This document shows, in pieces, positions 1 through 8,312 of a stretch of DNA of 64,000 nucleotides. A model generated the notes under the pieces. The model did not search any database. It saw nothing but the letters and a program-made list of their open reading frames with translations, and was not told where the DNA came from. Made by a program: the position numbers and the translations under genes. How positions within the stretch are numbered: the first letter of the stretch is position 1; every line of letters starts with the position of its first letter. Source of the stretch: Actinomycetes bacterium (GTDB lineage: Bacteria > Actinomycetota > Actinomycetes > Streptosporangiales > Streptosporangiaceae); NCBI GenBank assembly GCA_021793235.1, contig JAJYTD010000017.1, positions 1 to 64,000 of the forward strand, given 5' to 3'.

Positions 1-102
1 GCCCGCACCGGCCAGCGGCTGCTGGCCCTGGCTGCGGCGATCTGGCACAACTGGGAGACTGACGCACCCGTCAAGCGGTCCCTGATCGCCTATGACCACT
101 GA
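1..102 (+). CDS. IS982-like transposase, C-terminal end (partial)
   Basis: The reading frame is open from base 1 and ends at TGA 100-102. The last 33 residues include LLALAAAIWHNW and end in KRSLIAYDH, the ending I associate with IS982-family (DDE) transposases of actinobacteria. The 5' part lies outside the window, so it is unknown whether the gene is intact. It converges on the glycosidase gene, whose stop codon is only 19 bp away, so the right end of the insertion sequence must lie in or near 103-121. I could not define a terminal inverted repeat there. The family call rests on the C-terminus alone. Confidence 0.65.
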   Translation, partial: ARTGQRLLALAAAIWHNWETDAPVKRSLIAYDH

Positions 103-121
103 AGACATCGGACTCAATCAT

Positions 122-1714
122 CTAGGGCGCCTGCACCGCGGCGGGCGGGCTCGGGGCGCCCTCGGTGCGATAGCCGTCCAGCGCGGTCACCCGGTAGCCG
201 ACGAGTTCGTCGGCGGGCTGCGTGTCGGTGAACGCGGTATCCTCGGCACCGACGACGGCCAGCAGGTGCGCGGCGTCGGCGAGGTCGCACAGGTCCGCAC
301 CGTCACCCGGAATCCGGTACACGGCATAGAACCGCGCGCCCTCGACCGAATCCCACTCCAGACGCACCTCACCGGAGTCGCGCTTTGCGCTCAGGTTCCC
401 GACCGGATCCGGTGCGCCCTTGGCCCCGTCCGCCCGGGGCGGCAGGGCCGGACGCCGGTAGTACTTCTCGACCACCCGGTCCATGGCCTCGCTCGCCCTG
501 CCGCTCAGGTCCTTCATGGAGAAGTAGAGGTCGCCGGTGACCTTGGGGCTGCCGGTGTTGAAGTCGAGCTGGCGGGTGAGCGCGTCGTCCCCCTTCCAGC
601 CGTCCTCACCGACCTGGTAGGCGGCCTGGCCGATGTAGAGGTCGACATCAGTGCCCGCGACCTGGTCCGCCCACCACGGCACCAGCGTCTCGTAGTCGGC
701 GATCTCCAGACCGCGGGGCCAGTACAGCTGCGGGACGACGTAGTCGACCGTCCCCTCCTCGATCCAGGCCCGGGTGTCGGCGTACTGCGCGTCGTAGGAC
801 TCCAGGCCCCCGGTATCGGAACCGGAGCCGTCGCTGTCCTTGTTGCGCCAGATACCGAAGGGGGAGACGCCGAACCGTACCCACGGTTTGGCCTCGTTGA
901 TCCGCCCGTGGATATCGGCGATCAGCGTGTTGACGTTATCGCGCCGCCAGTCGCCTCGGTCGTCGAAGTCGCTGCCGTACTTCTGCCAACTGGCGTCGTC
1001 GTCGAACTCCTCCCCCTCGGCCGGGTAGGGGTAGAAGTAGTCGTCGAAGTGCACGCCGTCGATGTCGTAGCGGTCCACGACATCGAGGACGACATCGCCC
1101 ACCCACGCCCGCACGTCGGGGTTGCCGGGGTCGAGGTAGCCCTGATCGTCGTATTCGACGAGCCAGTCGGGATGCTCCCTGGCCGGGTGGTCCTCGGCCA
1201 GGTTCTCCAGGTCGGGGTCGCGCCAGCCGACCCGGTAGGGGTTGAACCAGGCATGCAGTTCCAGGCCGCGCGCGTGGGCCTCCTCGATGGCGAACGCCAG
1301 CGGATCGTACCCGGGATCGCCGCCCTGCTTTCCGGTCAGGTAGCGCGCCCAGGGCTCCTTGGCAGAGGCATAGACGGCGTCGGCCGTCGGCCGGACGTGG
1401 AAGAAGACGGCGTTGAGCCCCAGTTCCGCGGCTCGGTCGAGCTGGGTCCGCAGCTCCTCCTGCTGCCTGTCCTTACCCAGTCCGCTCTTGGACGGCCAGT
1501 CGATGTTGCGTACGGTGGTGAGCCACACTCCGCGCATCTGCCTCTTGGGCAGTTCTTCGGCCACGTCGCAGTCCTCGGGAATTTCGGCGGCGCTTCCCTC
1601 CGGCGCCCCGTTCCCGTGCCCGGGATCGGCCTCCGCCCACGGCGAGATGACCGAGCACCCCGCGATCAACGGCAGCGCCGCGAGCAGGGCCGCTCCCCGT
1701 CCCGGCCATCCCAT
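122..1714 (-). CDS. GHL10/YngK-type glycoside hydrolase lipoprotein
   Basis: Predicted secreted, lipid-anchored glycosidase of the GHL10 (DUF187, YngK-like) family, 530 aa. A short signal peptide ends in a lipobox (LIAGC, Cys20). The TIM-barrel-like catalytic region follows (about residues 60-400) with family-typical stretches RGVWLTTVRNIDW, HAWFNPYR and DGVHFDDYFYPYP. The last 100 residues look like a fibronectin type III module. Members act on cell-wall or extracellular polysaccharides, but the substrate here is unknown. The ATG at 1714 gives a clean signal peptide; an AAGGAAGGG stretch upstream is rather distant. The gene is divergent from menF. Confidence 0.88.
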   Translation of the reverse strand: MGWPGRGAALLAALPLIAGCSVISPWAEADPGHGNGAPEGSAAEIPEDCDVAEELPKRQMRGVWLTTVRNIDWPSKSGLGKDRQQEELRTQLDRAAELGLNAVFFHVRPTADAVYASAKEPWARYLTGKQGGDPGYDPLAFAIEEAHARGLELHAWFNPYRVGWRDPDLENLAEDHPAREHPDWLVEYDDQGYLDPGNPDVRAWVGDVVLDVVDRYDIDGVHFDDYFYPYPAEGEEFDDDASWQKYGSDFDDRGDWRRDNVNTLIADIHGRINEAKPWVRFGVSPFGIWRNKDSDGSGSDTGGLESYDAQYADTRAWIEEGTVDYVVPQLYWPRGLEIADYETLVPWWADQVAGTDVDLYIGQAAYQVGEDGWKGDDALTRQLDFNTGSPKVTGDLYFSMKDLSGRASEAMDRVVEKYYRRPALPPRADGAKGAPDPVGNLSAKRDSGEVRLEWDSVEGARFYAVYRIPGDGADLCDLADAAHLLAVVGAEDTAFTDTQPADELVGYRVTALDGYRTEGAPSPPAAVQAP

Positions 1715-1798
1715 CGCCTGACCGCACCCTTCCTTTGACGACTGTTTCGGGCACAGCTTAGGTCAAGCGCGGCTCACGAACTCCTAAACTCGGATACC

Positions 1799-3082
1799 GT
1801 GACCGACGCCTGTGAAATGACGCGGATGCCGATCGTCCGTACCTTCCCCTTGCGGAAAGGATCGGATCTTCTGGGCCACCTGCCCCCTACCGCCCCGCTG
1901 GCCTGGATCCACCGGGGCGACGGCCTGGTGGCGTGGGGCGAGACCGCCCGGATCTCTCTTCCCGCTGAGGACGACCCCCGTAGTGTGCGACGTTTCACCG
2001 ACGCCGCGCAGCGGTTGGCGGAATTGTTCTCCACGGCCGACATCCGCGACCCGGTGGACCTGCCCGGCACTGGACCGGTCGCCTTCGGCGGCTTCACCTT
2101 CGACCCGCGTTCAGCCGGATCCGTGCTCGTCATACCGCGGGTCATCGTCGGGCGCCGCAAGGGGCACGCCTGGATCACCACCATCGGCGACGACCCGTAC
2201 AAGCATCCCGAGGAGCTCCTCGCCCGCGTCGCTCCCCTCCCCTCCGTAGGCCCGCTGTCCTGGAGCGACGGCTCTCTTCCCGCATCGGAGTGGAGCGCGG
2301 CCGTCGCGGCGGCGGTCGACCGCATCCGCAACGGCGACCTGGGCAAGGTGGTCCTGGCCCGCGACCTCCATGCCAGCTCCGAACGCGGGATCGACGTCCG
2401 CTCGGTGCTCGCCCGGCTCACCGCGGACTTTCCGGACTGCTACACCTTCTGCGTCGACGGCATGGTCGGGGCGACCCCCGAACTGCTGCTCCGGCGCGAG
2501 GGGGACCAGGTCGGTTCGCTGGTGCTGGCCGGGACGCGGCCGCGCGGCGCCTCCCAGGAGGATGACGACGCGTTCGCCGCCGAACTGCTCGCCTCGCTCA
2601 AGGACGCCGAAGAGCACCGCTTCGCGCTTGACTCGTTGCGGGAGACACTGTCCCCCCTGACCTCGGCCATCGAGACCACCGACCGTCCTCGGCTGCTGCG
2701 GCTGGCCAACGTCCAGCACCTGGCCTCTCCCGCCCGCGCCACCCTGCGCGCCGGTGTCTCGACGCTGGACGTGGTCGCCGCGCTGCACCCCACCGCCGCC
2801 GTGGGAGGAACACCGACGACGACGGCGATGGAACTGATCCGCGAACTGGAGGGGATGGACCGGGGCCGCTACGCGGGCCCGGTGGGCTGGATCGACGCGC
2901 ACGGCAACGGCGAATGGGGCATCGCGCTGCGTTGCGGGCTGATCGAAGGCTCGCGCGCCCGCCTGTTCGCGGGCTGCGGCATCGTCGCCGGCTCCGACCC
3001 GGAGGCAGAGCTCGCCGAAGCCGAAGCCAAGTTCCGTGTCATGCGCACCGCGCTGACCGACCCTGTGGACACGCGCGAGTGA
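1799..3082 (+). CDS. menF: Isochorismate synthase (menaquinone pathway)
   Basis: Converts chorismate to isochorismate, the first committed step of menaquinone synthesis. The C-terminal two thirds (about 160-415 of 427 aa) form the chorismate-binding domain, with GKVVLARDL, LVLAGTRPRG, VQHLAS and the HPTAAVGGTP motif, and with WGIALRCG and GCGIVAGSDPEAE near the end. This is the family's usual length. The start is a GTG 8 nt after TAAACT (1785-1790), which fits a -10 box, so translation is probably leaderless. A siderophore-type isochorismate synthase (DhbC/EntC) is possible on sequence alone, but menD, menC, menB and menE lie within 6.5 kb. Confidence 0.9.
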   Translation: MTDACEMTRMPIVRTFPLRKGSDLLGHLPPTAPLAWIHRGDGLVAWGETARISLPAEDDPRSVRRFTDAAQRLAELFSTADIRDPVDLPGTGPVAFGGFTFDPRSAGSVLVIPRVIVGRRKGHAWITTIGDDPYKHPEELLARVAPLPSVGPLSWSDGSLPASEWSAAVAAAVDRIRNGDLGKVVLARDLHASSERGIDVRSVLARLTADFPDCYTFCVDGMVGATPELLLRREGDQVGSLVLAGTRPRGASQEDDDAFAAELLASLKDAEEHRFALDSLRETLSPLTSAIETTDRPRLLRLANVQHLASPARATLRAGVSTLDVVAALHPTAAVGGTPTTTAMELIRELEGMDRGRYAGPVGWIDAHGNGEWGIALRCGLIEGSRARLFAGCGIVAGSDPEAELAEAEAKFRVMRTALTDPVDTRE

Positions 3083-3115
3083 AACCGCGCGCCCGCCTGC
3101 GGCGCGGCGTGTCGG

Positions 3116-3910
3116 TCAGTCCGCTGCGGTCTCGAAATCGGCGAAGTCGAAGCCCGGGGAGACGAAACAGCTCACCAGCGTCTCCTCGCAGGCGGCGGGG
3201 CGTGCCGTCTGCCAGGTGCCGGCCGGGACCAGGACCTGCAGGGCGTGTCCGGATTCGATACGGGGGCCGAGGATACGGGTGGAACGGTCCTGCTCGGCGG
3301 CGGGCCGCTCCCCGGTGCCGCCGAGGGAGATCTCCAGCTCTCCGCCGCGGTTGAAGGCCCACACCTCGTCGGAGCGCACCCTGTGCCAGCGTGAGCGCTC
3401 CCCGGGGCCGAGCAGGAAGCAGATGCCGGTCGCGGTGGGCCGCTCCCCCGGGTATCCGGAGGGGTGCACACCGACCCCGGTGCGCCATGTAGGCCGGTAC
3501 CAGCCGCCCTCAGGGTGCGGCAGCAGGTCGAGCAGTTCCGCTGTGGCGCTGCGACGCTCCACCCGGGTGAAGGTCCCGTCGGGGTCGCGCCGCAGGTAGC
3601 GCACCTCGGCGACAGCGGCGCGCGGAATCGGGCCGTAGATGTGGGGAAACAGGACCCCGGCATCGACCCCGGGCGGCGGGGCCGGGGACGGCGCTTCCCA
3701 GCGGACCTGCGCCTCCAGCCGCCCGGGGTCGATGACGAGCACGACCTGCTGCCCCTTGGCCCCGGAGTACCGGCTGTTGGCCACCGCGAGCACCGTCGGC
3801 TCGTCCGGCGAGGCGTGCACGAACCCCTCAGTGTGCAAAGAGTCGGCGTCGATGTCGGTTTCTGCGTCCAGCCAGCGTCCGAGGTCGGTCAGGTGCAGCA
3901 GGTAAGCCAT
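3116..3910 (-). CDS. DUF952-cupin (DUF985) fusion protein
   Basis: A 264-aa two-domain protein of unknown function. Residues 1 to about 115 match the DUF952 family (LLHLTDLGRWL, GFVHASPDEPTVLAVAN, LFPHIYGPI). Residues about 118-264 match the DUF985/Cupin_5 family (LPHPEGGWYRPTWR, TGICFLLGPGERSRWHRV, DEVWAFNRGG, VPAGTWQTA). The cupin His and Glu positions are present, so metal or small-molecule binding is plausible. The two families usually occur as separate small proteins. It sits between menF and menD on the menD strand; no link to menaquinone is evident beyond position. No ribosome binding site is seen and the start may be leaderless. Confidence 0.82.
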   Translation of the reverse strand: MAYLLHLTDLGRWLDAETDIDADSLHTEGFVHASPDEPTVLAVANSRYSGAKGQQVVLVIDPGRLEAQVRWEAPSPAPPPGVDAGVLFPHIYGPIPRAAVAEVRYLRRDPDGTFTRVERRSATAELLDLLPHPEGGWYRPTWRTGVGVHPSGYPGERPTATGICFLLGPGERSRWHRVRSDEVWAFNRGGELEISLGGTGERPAAEQDRSTRILGPRIESGHALQVLVPAGTWQTARPAACEETLVSCFVSPGFDFADFETAAD

Positions 3911-3974
3911 AGGGCCAGTATCGTGCCCCGCCCGCGCGCCCTGCCGCCGGGGCCGCGGCCTCGTGGTGGAGACC

Positions 3975-5669
3975 TCAGCGGCCGCGCACCGCCCGGTTCA
4001 CCGCCCCCTGCAGACGTCGCCGCAGCAGGGCGGAGTCGACACGGCCGGTGCACACCTCGATGATCCGCAGCCCTTCTCCCAGCAGCGCCTTGGGCAGGTC
4101 ACTGGCCCACTCCAGACGGGTGTAGGGCAGGTCGGCCATTGCCGCGACGCGCTCCATCGACACCCCGTGGGGGGTACCGAAGACGCGCTCGAAGTCGGGG
4201 TGGCCGACCTGCTCCAGCCCCGAGAAGATACCGCCCCCGTCGTTGTTGACGACCACGACCGCCAGCTCCGGACGGGGCTCCCCGGGACCGATGACCAGCC
4301 CGTTCTGGTCGTGCAGCATGGCCAGGTCACCGATCAGCGCATAGCCGCCCCCGCCCCCGTCCCTCTGATGCGCCAGGGCGGCCCCCACCGCCGTCGACAC
4401 GGTACCGTCGATACCGCTGACCCCCCGGTTGCCGATGACCCGGGCGCCGCACCTGGCCGCCATGGCCGCGTCCAGGTCGCGGATGGGCATGCTGGAGCCT
4501 GCCAACAGCAGTGATCCGTTGGGTATCTGATCCGCCAGATCGCGAGCGAGGCGGGGCTCGCTGAGCACCTCATCACTGTCCAGCAGGCGGTCGATCGCGT
4601 CGCGGGCCGCGGCCTCCGCCTCCTGCCAGGAGCGGGCCCACCCCGTGTCCGGGACCGCCTCTTCGGGGGCCGCCACGGCGGGGACGACGTCGGTGGCGGT
4701 GCGTACCGGGTCCGCGAAGTGGAACGGGTCGCCGACCACGACATGCCGGTCCGCCCGCCGCAGGTAGGCCGGCAGCTGCCGGGAGAGGCCGGGTCGCCCC
4801 ACGCTGACGACGAGATCGGGCTCGTGCCGATCGACGAAGTCCGGACAGGCCAGCAGGTGACGGTAGGCCGATATCGCATCGGCGCGGCGCGCGTTGGACG
4901 TGGGCTCGGCCAGCACCGGCCATCCCGTTCGAGCGGAGAGCGCGAGGTAGGGGATGGCGTCGTAGTCGCCGTCCCCGCATACGATCACCCCCTTCTCCAC
5001 CGGCGGAAGCCGCATCGGCGCGGGCTCGCACGGCGCAACGGACCGGCCGATCCACGCTCGGCCCCCGCCGCGACCGTGCAGGGGCTCGGGCCAGTCTTCG
5101 GCGGAGTCGTCGAGGAAACCCCCGGGGTCGGCGGCGTCGGGCATCAACGGGTCGCGGAAGGCGAGGTTGAGGTGTACGGGGCCGGGACGGTCCGGACCGG
5201 TCGCCGCCCAGGCCCGGCAGGCCAGCGACCGCCAGTAGGCGACCATGCCGGGCGCTTTTTCCGCGACCCCCACTTCGGTGAAGAGCCGTACGGCCGAACC
5301 GTAGAGCCCGATCTGGTCGACGGTCTGGTTGGCTCCCGTCCCGCGCAGTTCGGGTGGACGGTCGGCGGTGAGCAGCAGCAGCGGGACCCCGCTCTGGTCG
5401 GCTTCCAGGACGGCCGGATGGAAGTTCGCGGCCGCGGTACCGGACGTGCACACCAGCGCCACGGCCCGGCGGGAGGCGCGCGCCAGTCCGAGGGCCAAAA
5501 ACGCCGCGGACCGCTCGTCGATGCGGACATGCGTCCGGATATCGGGGTGAGAGACCAGTGCCAGCGCCAGGGGCGTGGAACGCGACCCCGGAGCGATGAC
5601 GGCCTCGACCAACCCGCATCGGGCCAGTTCGTCGACGAGGACACGCGCCAGGGCAGTAGACGGGTTCAT
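3975..5669 (-). CDS. menD: SEPHCHC synthase (MenD)
   Basis: Thiamine-diphosphate enzyme that adds a 2-oxoglutarate-derived succinyl semialdehyde unit to isochorismate, forming SEPHCHC, the second menaquinone step. At 564 aa it has the expected length. The N-terminus carries APGSRSTPLALAL and the DERSAAFLALGLA region with the catalytic Glu, followed by CTSGTAAANFHPAV and TADRPPELRGTGANQT. The C-terminal ThDP/Mg site shows GDLAMLHDQNGL and VVVVNNDGGGIFS. The ATG at 5669 is preceded by GAGAGA. The gene is transcribed leftwards from a likely promoter at 5692. Confidence 0.96.
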   Translation of the reverse strand: MNPSTALARVLVDELARCGLVEAVIAPGSRSTPLALALVSHPDIRTHVRIDERSAAFLALGLARASRRAVALVCTSGTAAANFHPAVLEADQSGVPLLLLTADRPPELRGTGANQTVDQIGLYGSAVRLFTEVGVAEKAPGMVAYWRSLACRAWAATGPDRPGPVHLNLAFRDPLMPDAADPGGFLDDSAEDWPEPLHGRGGGRAWIGRSVAPCEPAPMRLPPVEKGVIVCGDGDYDAIPYLALSARTGWPVLAEPTSNARRADAISAYRHLLACPDFVDRHEPDLVVSVGRPGLSRQLPAYLRRADRHVVVGDPFHFADPVRTATDVVPAVAAPEEAVPDTGWARSWQEAEAAARDAIDRLLDSDEVLSEPRLARDLADQIPNGSLLLAGSSMPIRDLDAAMAARCGARVIGNRGVSGIDGTVSTAVGAALAHQRDGGGGGYALIGDLAMLHDQNGLVIGPGEPRPELAVVVVNNDGGGIFSGLEQVGHPDFERVFGTPHGVSMERVAAMADLPYTRLEWASDLPKALLGEGLRIIEVCTGRVDSALLRRRLQGAVNRAVRGR

Positions 5670-5990
5670 TCGATCTCTCTAAATCGTCACGTGTATACCA
5701 GTATCGGCGAAGCCTCCGGCCCGCTTCCCCTGCCCCCACTCCAGCTTCGCGTGTGACCGGCCACCGGCGCGCGGCGCCCTCCCGGCCCCGCCGCCCCGAC
5801 ACCCCGGCGGCCTTTGCGGTCTCCCTGCTCAACGCACATCGCCGCGGTATTCGTCCTCATTCGTCCTCGTGCACGCCGCGCAACGGACCACGTTCGGCCG
5901 CCGATCACCGCGCCCGCCCGAGTTACGGCCGGCTACACGTGCACCGCTACCCAGTATCGCGGCGCGCACAACGAAGCCCCGGAAGGCCCG
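5670..5990. other. Intergenic, upstream of menD
   Basis: A 321-bp stretch between menC and menD on the leftward strand. Apart from the menD promoter candidate next to 5692 I see no convincing gene, repeat or terminator. Short open frames here have no ribosome binding site and non-protein-like composition. Confidence 0.6.
5692..5697 (-). promoter_or_regulatory. Candidate -10 box of menD
   Basis: TATACA on the minus strand, 23-28 nt before the menD ATG, in one of the few AT-rich spots of the region. No clear -35 box was recognised. The site predicts a short leader carrying the GAGAGA ribosome binding site. Confidence 0.4.
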
Positions 5991-6998
5991 TCATGTCGCG
6001 GGATCCGCGGCATCGCCCGCCTCCCAGGCGCGGCGGGCGGCCGCCATCCGCCGCCGCCACGGGCCGGGGGCGATCTCCACCGCTGCCAGCCGCTCCTCGT
6101 CGACGCCGACCCGGCGGACCGGGAGGTGGCCGTCGACCGGTACCAGCGGCTCCGCGCTCACGTCCCCGGCGAGCAGCCGCGTCGTCGCCAGCCCGCAGGC
6201 GTAGGGCAGCTCCGGCAGCGCCGCGGCGAGCGCGACCCCCGCCGCCAGGCCCACGGAGGTCTCCACGGCGCTGGAGACGACGGCAGGCAATCCGCAGGCC
6301 TCGGCCACACGCAGTGCGGCGCGGACGCCCCCCAGCGGCTGCACCTTCAGCACCACGATGTCGGCCGCGTCGGCCGCCCGGACCTTCAGCGGGTCATCGG
6401 CGCGGCGGATCGACTCGTCTGCGGCCACGGGAACGCCGCTGCGCCGCCGCACCTCGGCCAGCTCCTCCAGTGTCGCGCAGGGCTGCTCCACGTACTCGAG
6501 GTCGAACCGGCGCAGCTCACCGAGCATGCGCAGCGCCGTGCCGACGTCCCAGCCTCCGTTGACGTCGATGCGCACCCGGCCGCTCGGCCCGATGGCGTCA
6601 CGCACCGCCTCCACCCGCGCGATGTCCTCAGCGGGGCTCTGCCCCGCCTCCGCCACCTTCACCTTCGCCGTACCGCAGTCGCTTTCGGCAACGATCCGCG
6701 CCGCGTGCTCCGAGCCGACCGCGGGCACGGTGACGTTGACCGGGACCCGGTCGCGCACCGGTTCCGGCCAGCCGATCTCGGCCGCCTCGTGGCAGGCCGC
6801 CCACCAGCGGGCGCATTCGCGTGGCGGGTACTCGGCGAAGGGGGAGAACTCCCCCCACCCGGCGGCTCCTTGCACCAGCAGTCCTTCGCGCGCGGTGACG
6901 CCGCGGAAGCGGGTCCGCATCGGTACCGAGAACGCCCTTTCCGCAGCGGCCTCGTCCAAGTCCCGCGCGCTTCCCGCCCGCGGTGCGCTCTTGTGCAC
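5991..6998 (-). CDS. menC: o-Succinylbenzoate synthase (MenC)
   Basis: Enolase-superfamily dehydratase converting SHCHC to o-succinylbenzoate. It has the barrel motifs in order: the KVK pair in TAKVKVAE, RIDVNGGW, EYVEQPC, ADESIR and VLKVQPLGG, followed by SSAVETSVGLAAG. I chose the GTG at 6998 (335 aa) because GGAGGGG lies 7 nt upstream and family members start shortly before the AFSVPMRTRFRGV segment. The open frame runs further upstream, but that part has no similarity. It lies downstream of menB and is separated from it by a 202-bp MITE and a hairpin. Confidence 0.93.
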   Translation of the reverse strand: MHKSAPRAGSARDLDEAAAERAFSVPMRTRFRGVTAREGLLVQGAAGWGEFSPFAEYPPRECARWWAACHEAAEIGWPEPVRDRVPVNVTVPAVGSEHAARIVAESDCGTAKVKVAEAGQSPAEDIARVEAVRDAIGPSGRVRIDVNGGWDVGTALRMLGELRRFDLEYVEQPCATLEELAEVRRRSGVPVAADESIRRADDPLKVRAADAADIVVLKVQPLGGVRAALRVAEACGLPAVVSSAVETSVGLAAGVALAAALPELPYACGLATTRLLAGDVSAEPLVPVDGHLPVRRVGVDEERLAAVEIAPGPWRRRMAAARRAWEAGDAADPAT

Positions 6999-7083
6999 CG
7001 GCACACCCCTCCGGCTTCCTCGTTCTGCTTTCGGCCGCCCTTCCTCGGGAGCCGAAAGGCCCGGACGGCCCTGCGTTGCCGCA

Positions 7084-7107
7084 GCGGGGGGCGTATCCGC
7101 CCCCCGC
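7084..7107 (-). terminator. Hairpin downstream of menB
   Basis: A perfect 10-bp inverted repeat (GCGGGGGGCG and its complement) with a 4-nt TATC loop. There is no U-tract. It lies between MITE copy 1 and menC on the leftward strand, so it may be the original terminator or an attenuator after menB, now separated from the menB stop by the insertion. Confidence 0.45.
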
Positions 7108-7122
7108 ACCGCACACGACCTA

Positions 7123-7324
7123 GGGAGTGTTTGACGAAGGCTTTCGGACCAGCGAGCGGCCGTCCAGGCAATCTCTCGCAAGACGATTCGCGCAGATCAT
7201 CCTGGTTGGCTGAGCAAGCGACATCGGCGCAGCGAGAGGCCCCTACTGCGCGCGCTTCGCGATTATCGCGCAGCGGGGGCCCTGCCTGGCGGCCGCGAGC
7301 CCGAAATGATTCGGCAAACACGAC
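7123..7324 (+). mobile_element. MITE-like element, copy 1 (202 bp)
   Basis: A non-coding element with imperfect terminal inverted repeats: left end GGGAGTGTTTGACGAA, right end complementary to GTCGTGTTTGCCGAA. It is flanked by CTA(G) on both sides (7120 and 7325), a 3-4 bp target duplication. Two further copies lie at 11213 and 12759. This copy carries an extra segment of about 42 bp (around 7240-7282) able to form a hairpin. The right-hand CTA supplies the menB stop codon. No transposase is encoded, so a related full-length element would have to mobilise it. The CTA(R) duplication suggests an IS5-family helper; this is an inference. Confidence 0.85.
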
Positions 7325-8161
7325 CTAGGGCCGGCGGGGGAACCGGTCGAACTCCGGGCGGCGCTTCTCCTTGAAGGCGTCCCGTCCTTCCTGTGCCTCC
7401 TCGCTCATGTAGAAGAGCATCGTGGCATCGCCGGCGAACTGCTGCATGCCGGCCGCGCCGTCGCTCACGGCGTTGATCGCGCCCTTGACCATGCGCAGCG
7501 CCAGCGGCGACTTCTCCAGCATCTCCCGCGCCCAGGCGACGGTCTCCTCCTCCAGGCGCTCCAGCGGCACGACCGTGTTGACCATGCCCATCTCCAGGGC
7601 CTCCTGCGCGCTGTACTGCCGGCACAGGTACCAGATCTCGCGCGCCTTCTTCAGCCCGACCGTCTGAGCGAGCAGCCACGACCCGTATCCGCCGTCGAAA
7701 GAACCCACCTTCGGCCCGGTCTGGCCGAACTTCGCGTTGTCGGCGGCGATAGTCAGGTCGCAGCAGACCTGCAGCACGTTGCCTCCGCCGATGGACCACC
7801 CCGCGACCATGCAGATCACCGGTTTTGGCAGGCGGCGAATCTGCACTTGCAGGTCGAGCACGTTGAGCCGACCGATCCCCTGCTGGGCGACGGCGTCATC
7901 GCCCATGTACCCGTCGTCGCCGCGGATCTTCTGGTCACCGCCCGAGCAGAACGCCTGGTCCCCGGCCCCGGTGAAGATGATCACGCCGACCTCGGAATCG
8001 TCCCGGGCGAGGTTGAAGGCGTCTTGGAGCTCGAACAGAGTCTGGGGGCGGAATGCGTTGTGGCGCTCCGGCCGGTTGATCGTGATCTTGGCGATGCCCT
8101 CAGCGGTCTCGTAGATGATGTCGGAGTATTCCCTTGACCGCTGCCAATTGACGCCACTCAC
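7325..8161 (-). CDS. menB: 1,4-Dihydroxy-2-naphthoyl-CoA synthase (MenB)
   Basis: Crotonase-fold enzyme that cyclises o-succinylbenzoyl-CoA to DHNA-CoA. The 278-aa protein shows the crotonase signature ([46 protein letters not shown]) and the MenB-specific [14 protein letters not shown] and [15 protein letters not shown]. It starts at the furthest in-frame position, giving [15 protein letters not shown]. The TAG stop falls inside the MITE target sequence CTAG. It is divergent from menE and probably once ran into menC. Confidence 0.96.
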   Translation of the reverse strand: MSGVNWQRSREYSDIIYETAEGIAKITINRPERHNAFRPQTLFELQDAFNLARDDSEVGVIIFTGAGDQAFCSGGDQKIRGDDGYMGDDAVAQQGIGRLNVLDLQVQIRRLPKPVICMVAGWSIGGGNVLQVCCDLTIAADNAKFGQTGPKVGSFDGGYGSWLLAQTVGLKKAREIWYLCRQYSAQEALEMGMVNTVVPLERLEEETVAWAREMLEKSPLALRMVKGAINAVSDGAAGMQQFAGDATMLFYMSEEAQEGRDAFKEKRRPEFDRFPRRP

Positions 8162-8312
8162 GATTCTCGTCTCTCCTCATTCGCCACTACCGCCGAGGAA
8201 TCCGGGCGCACCGGCCCGAATATCTCACTGTCCGGTGGCCAACTTTAGCTGTTCGCCCGCGTATCGACGCACTCCCCCTGGGCACTGCGTGGCAGCGCTA
8301 GCATTGATCGAC

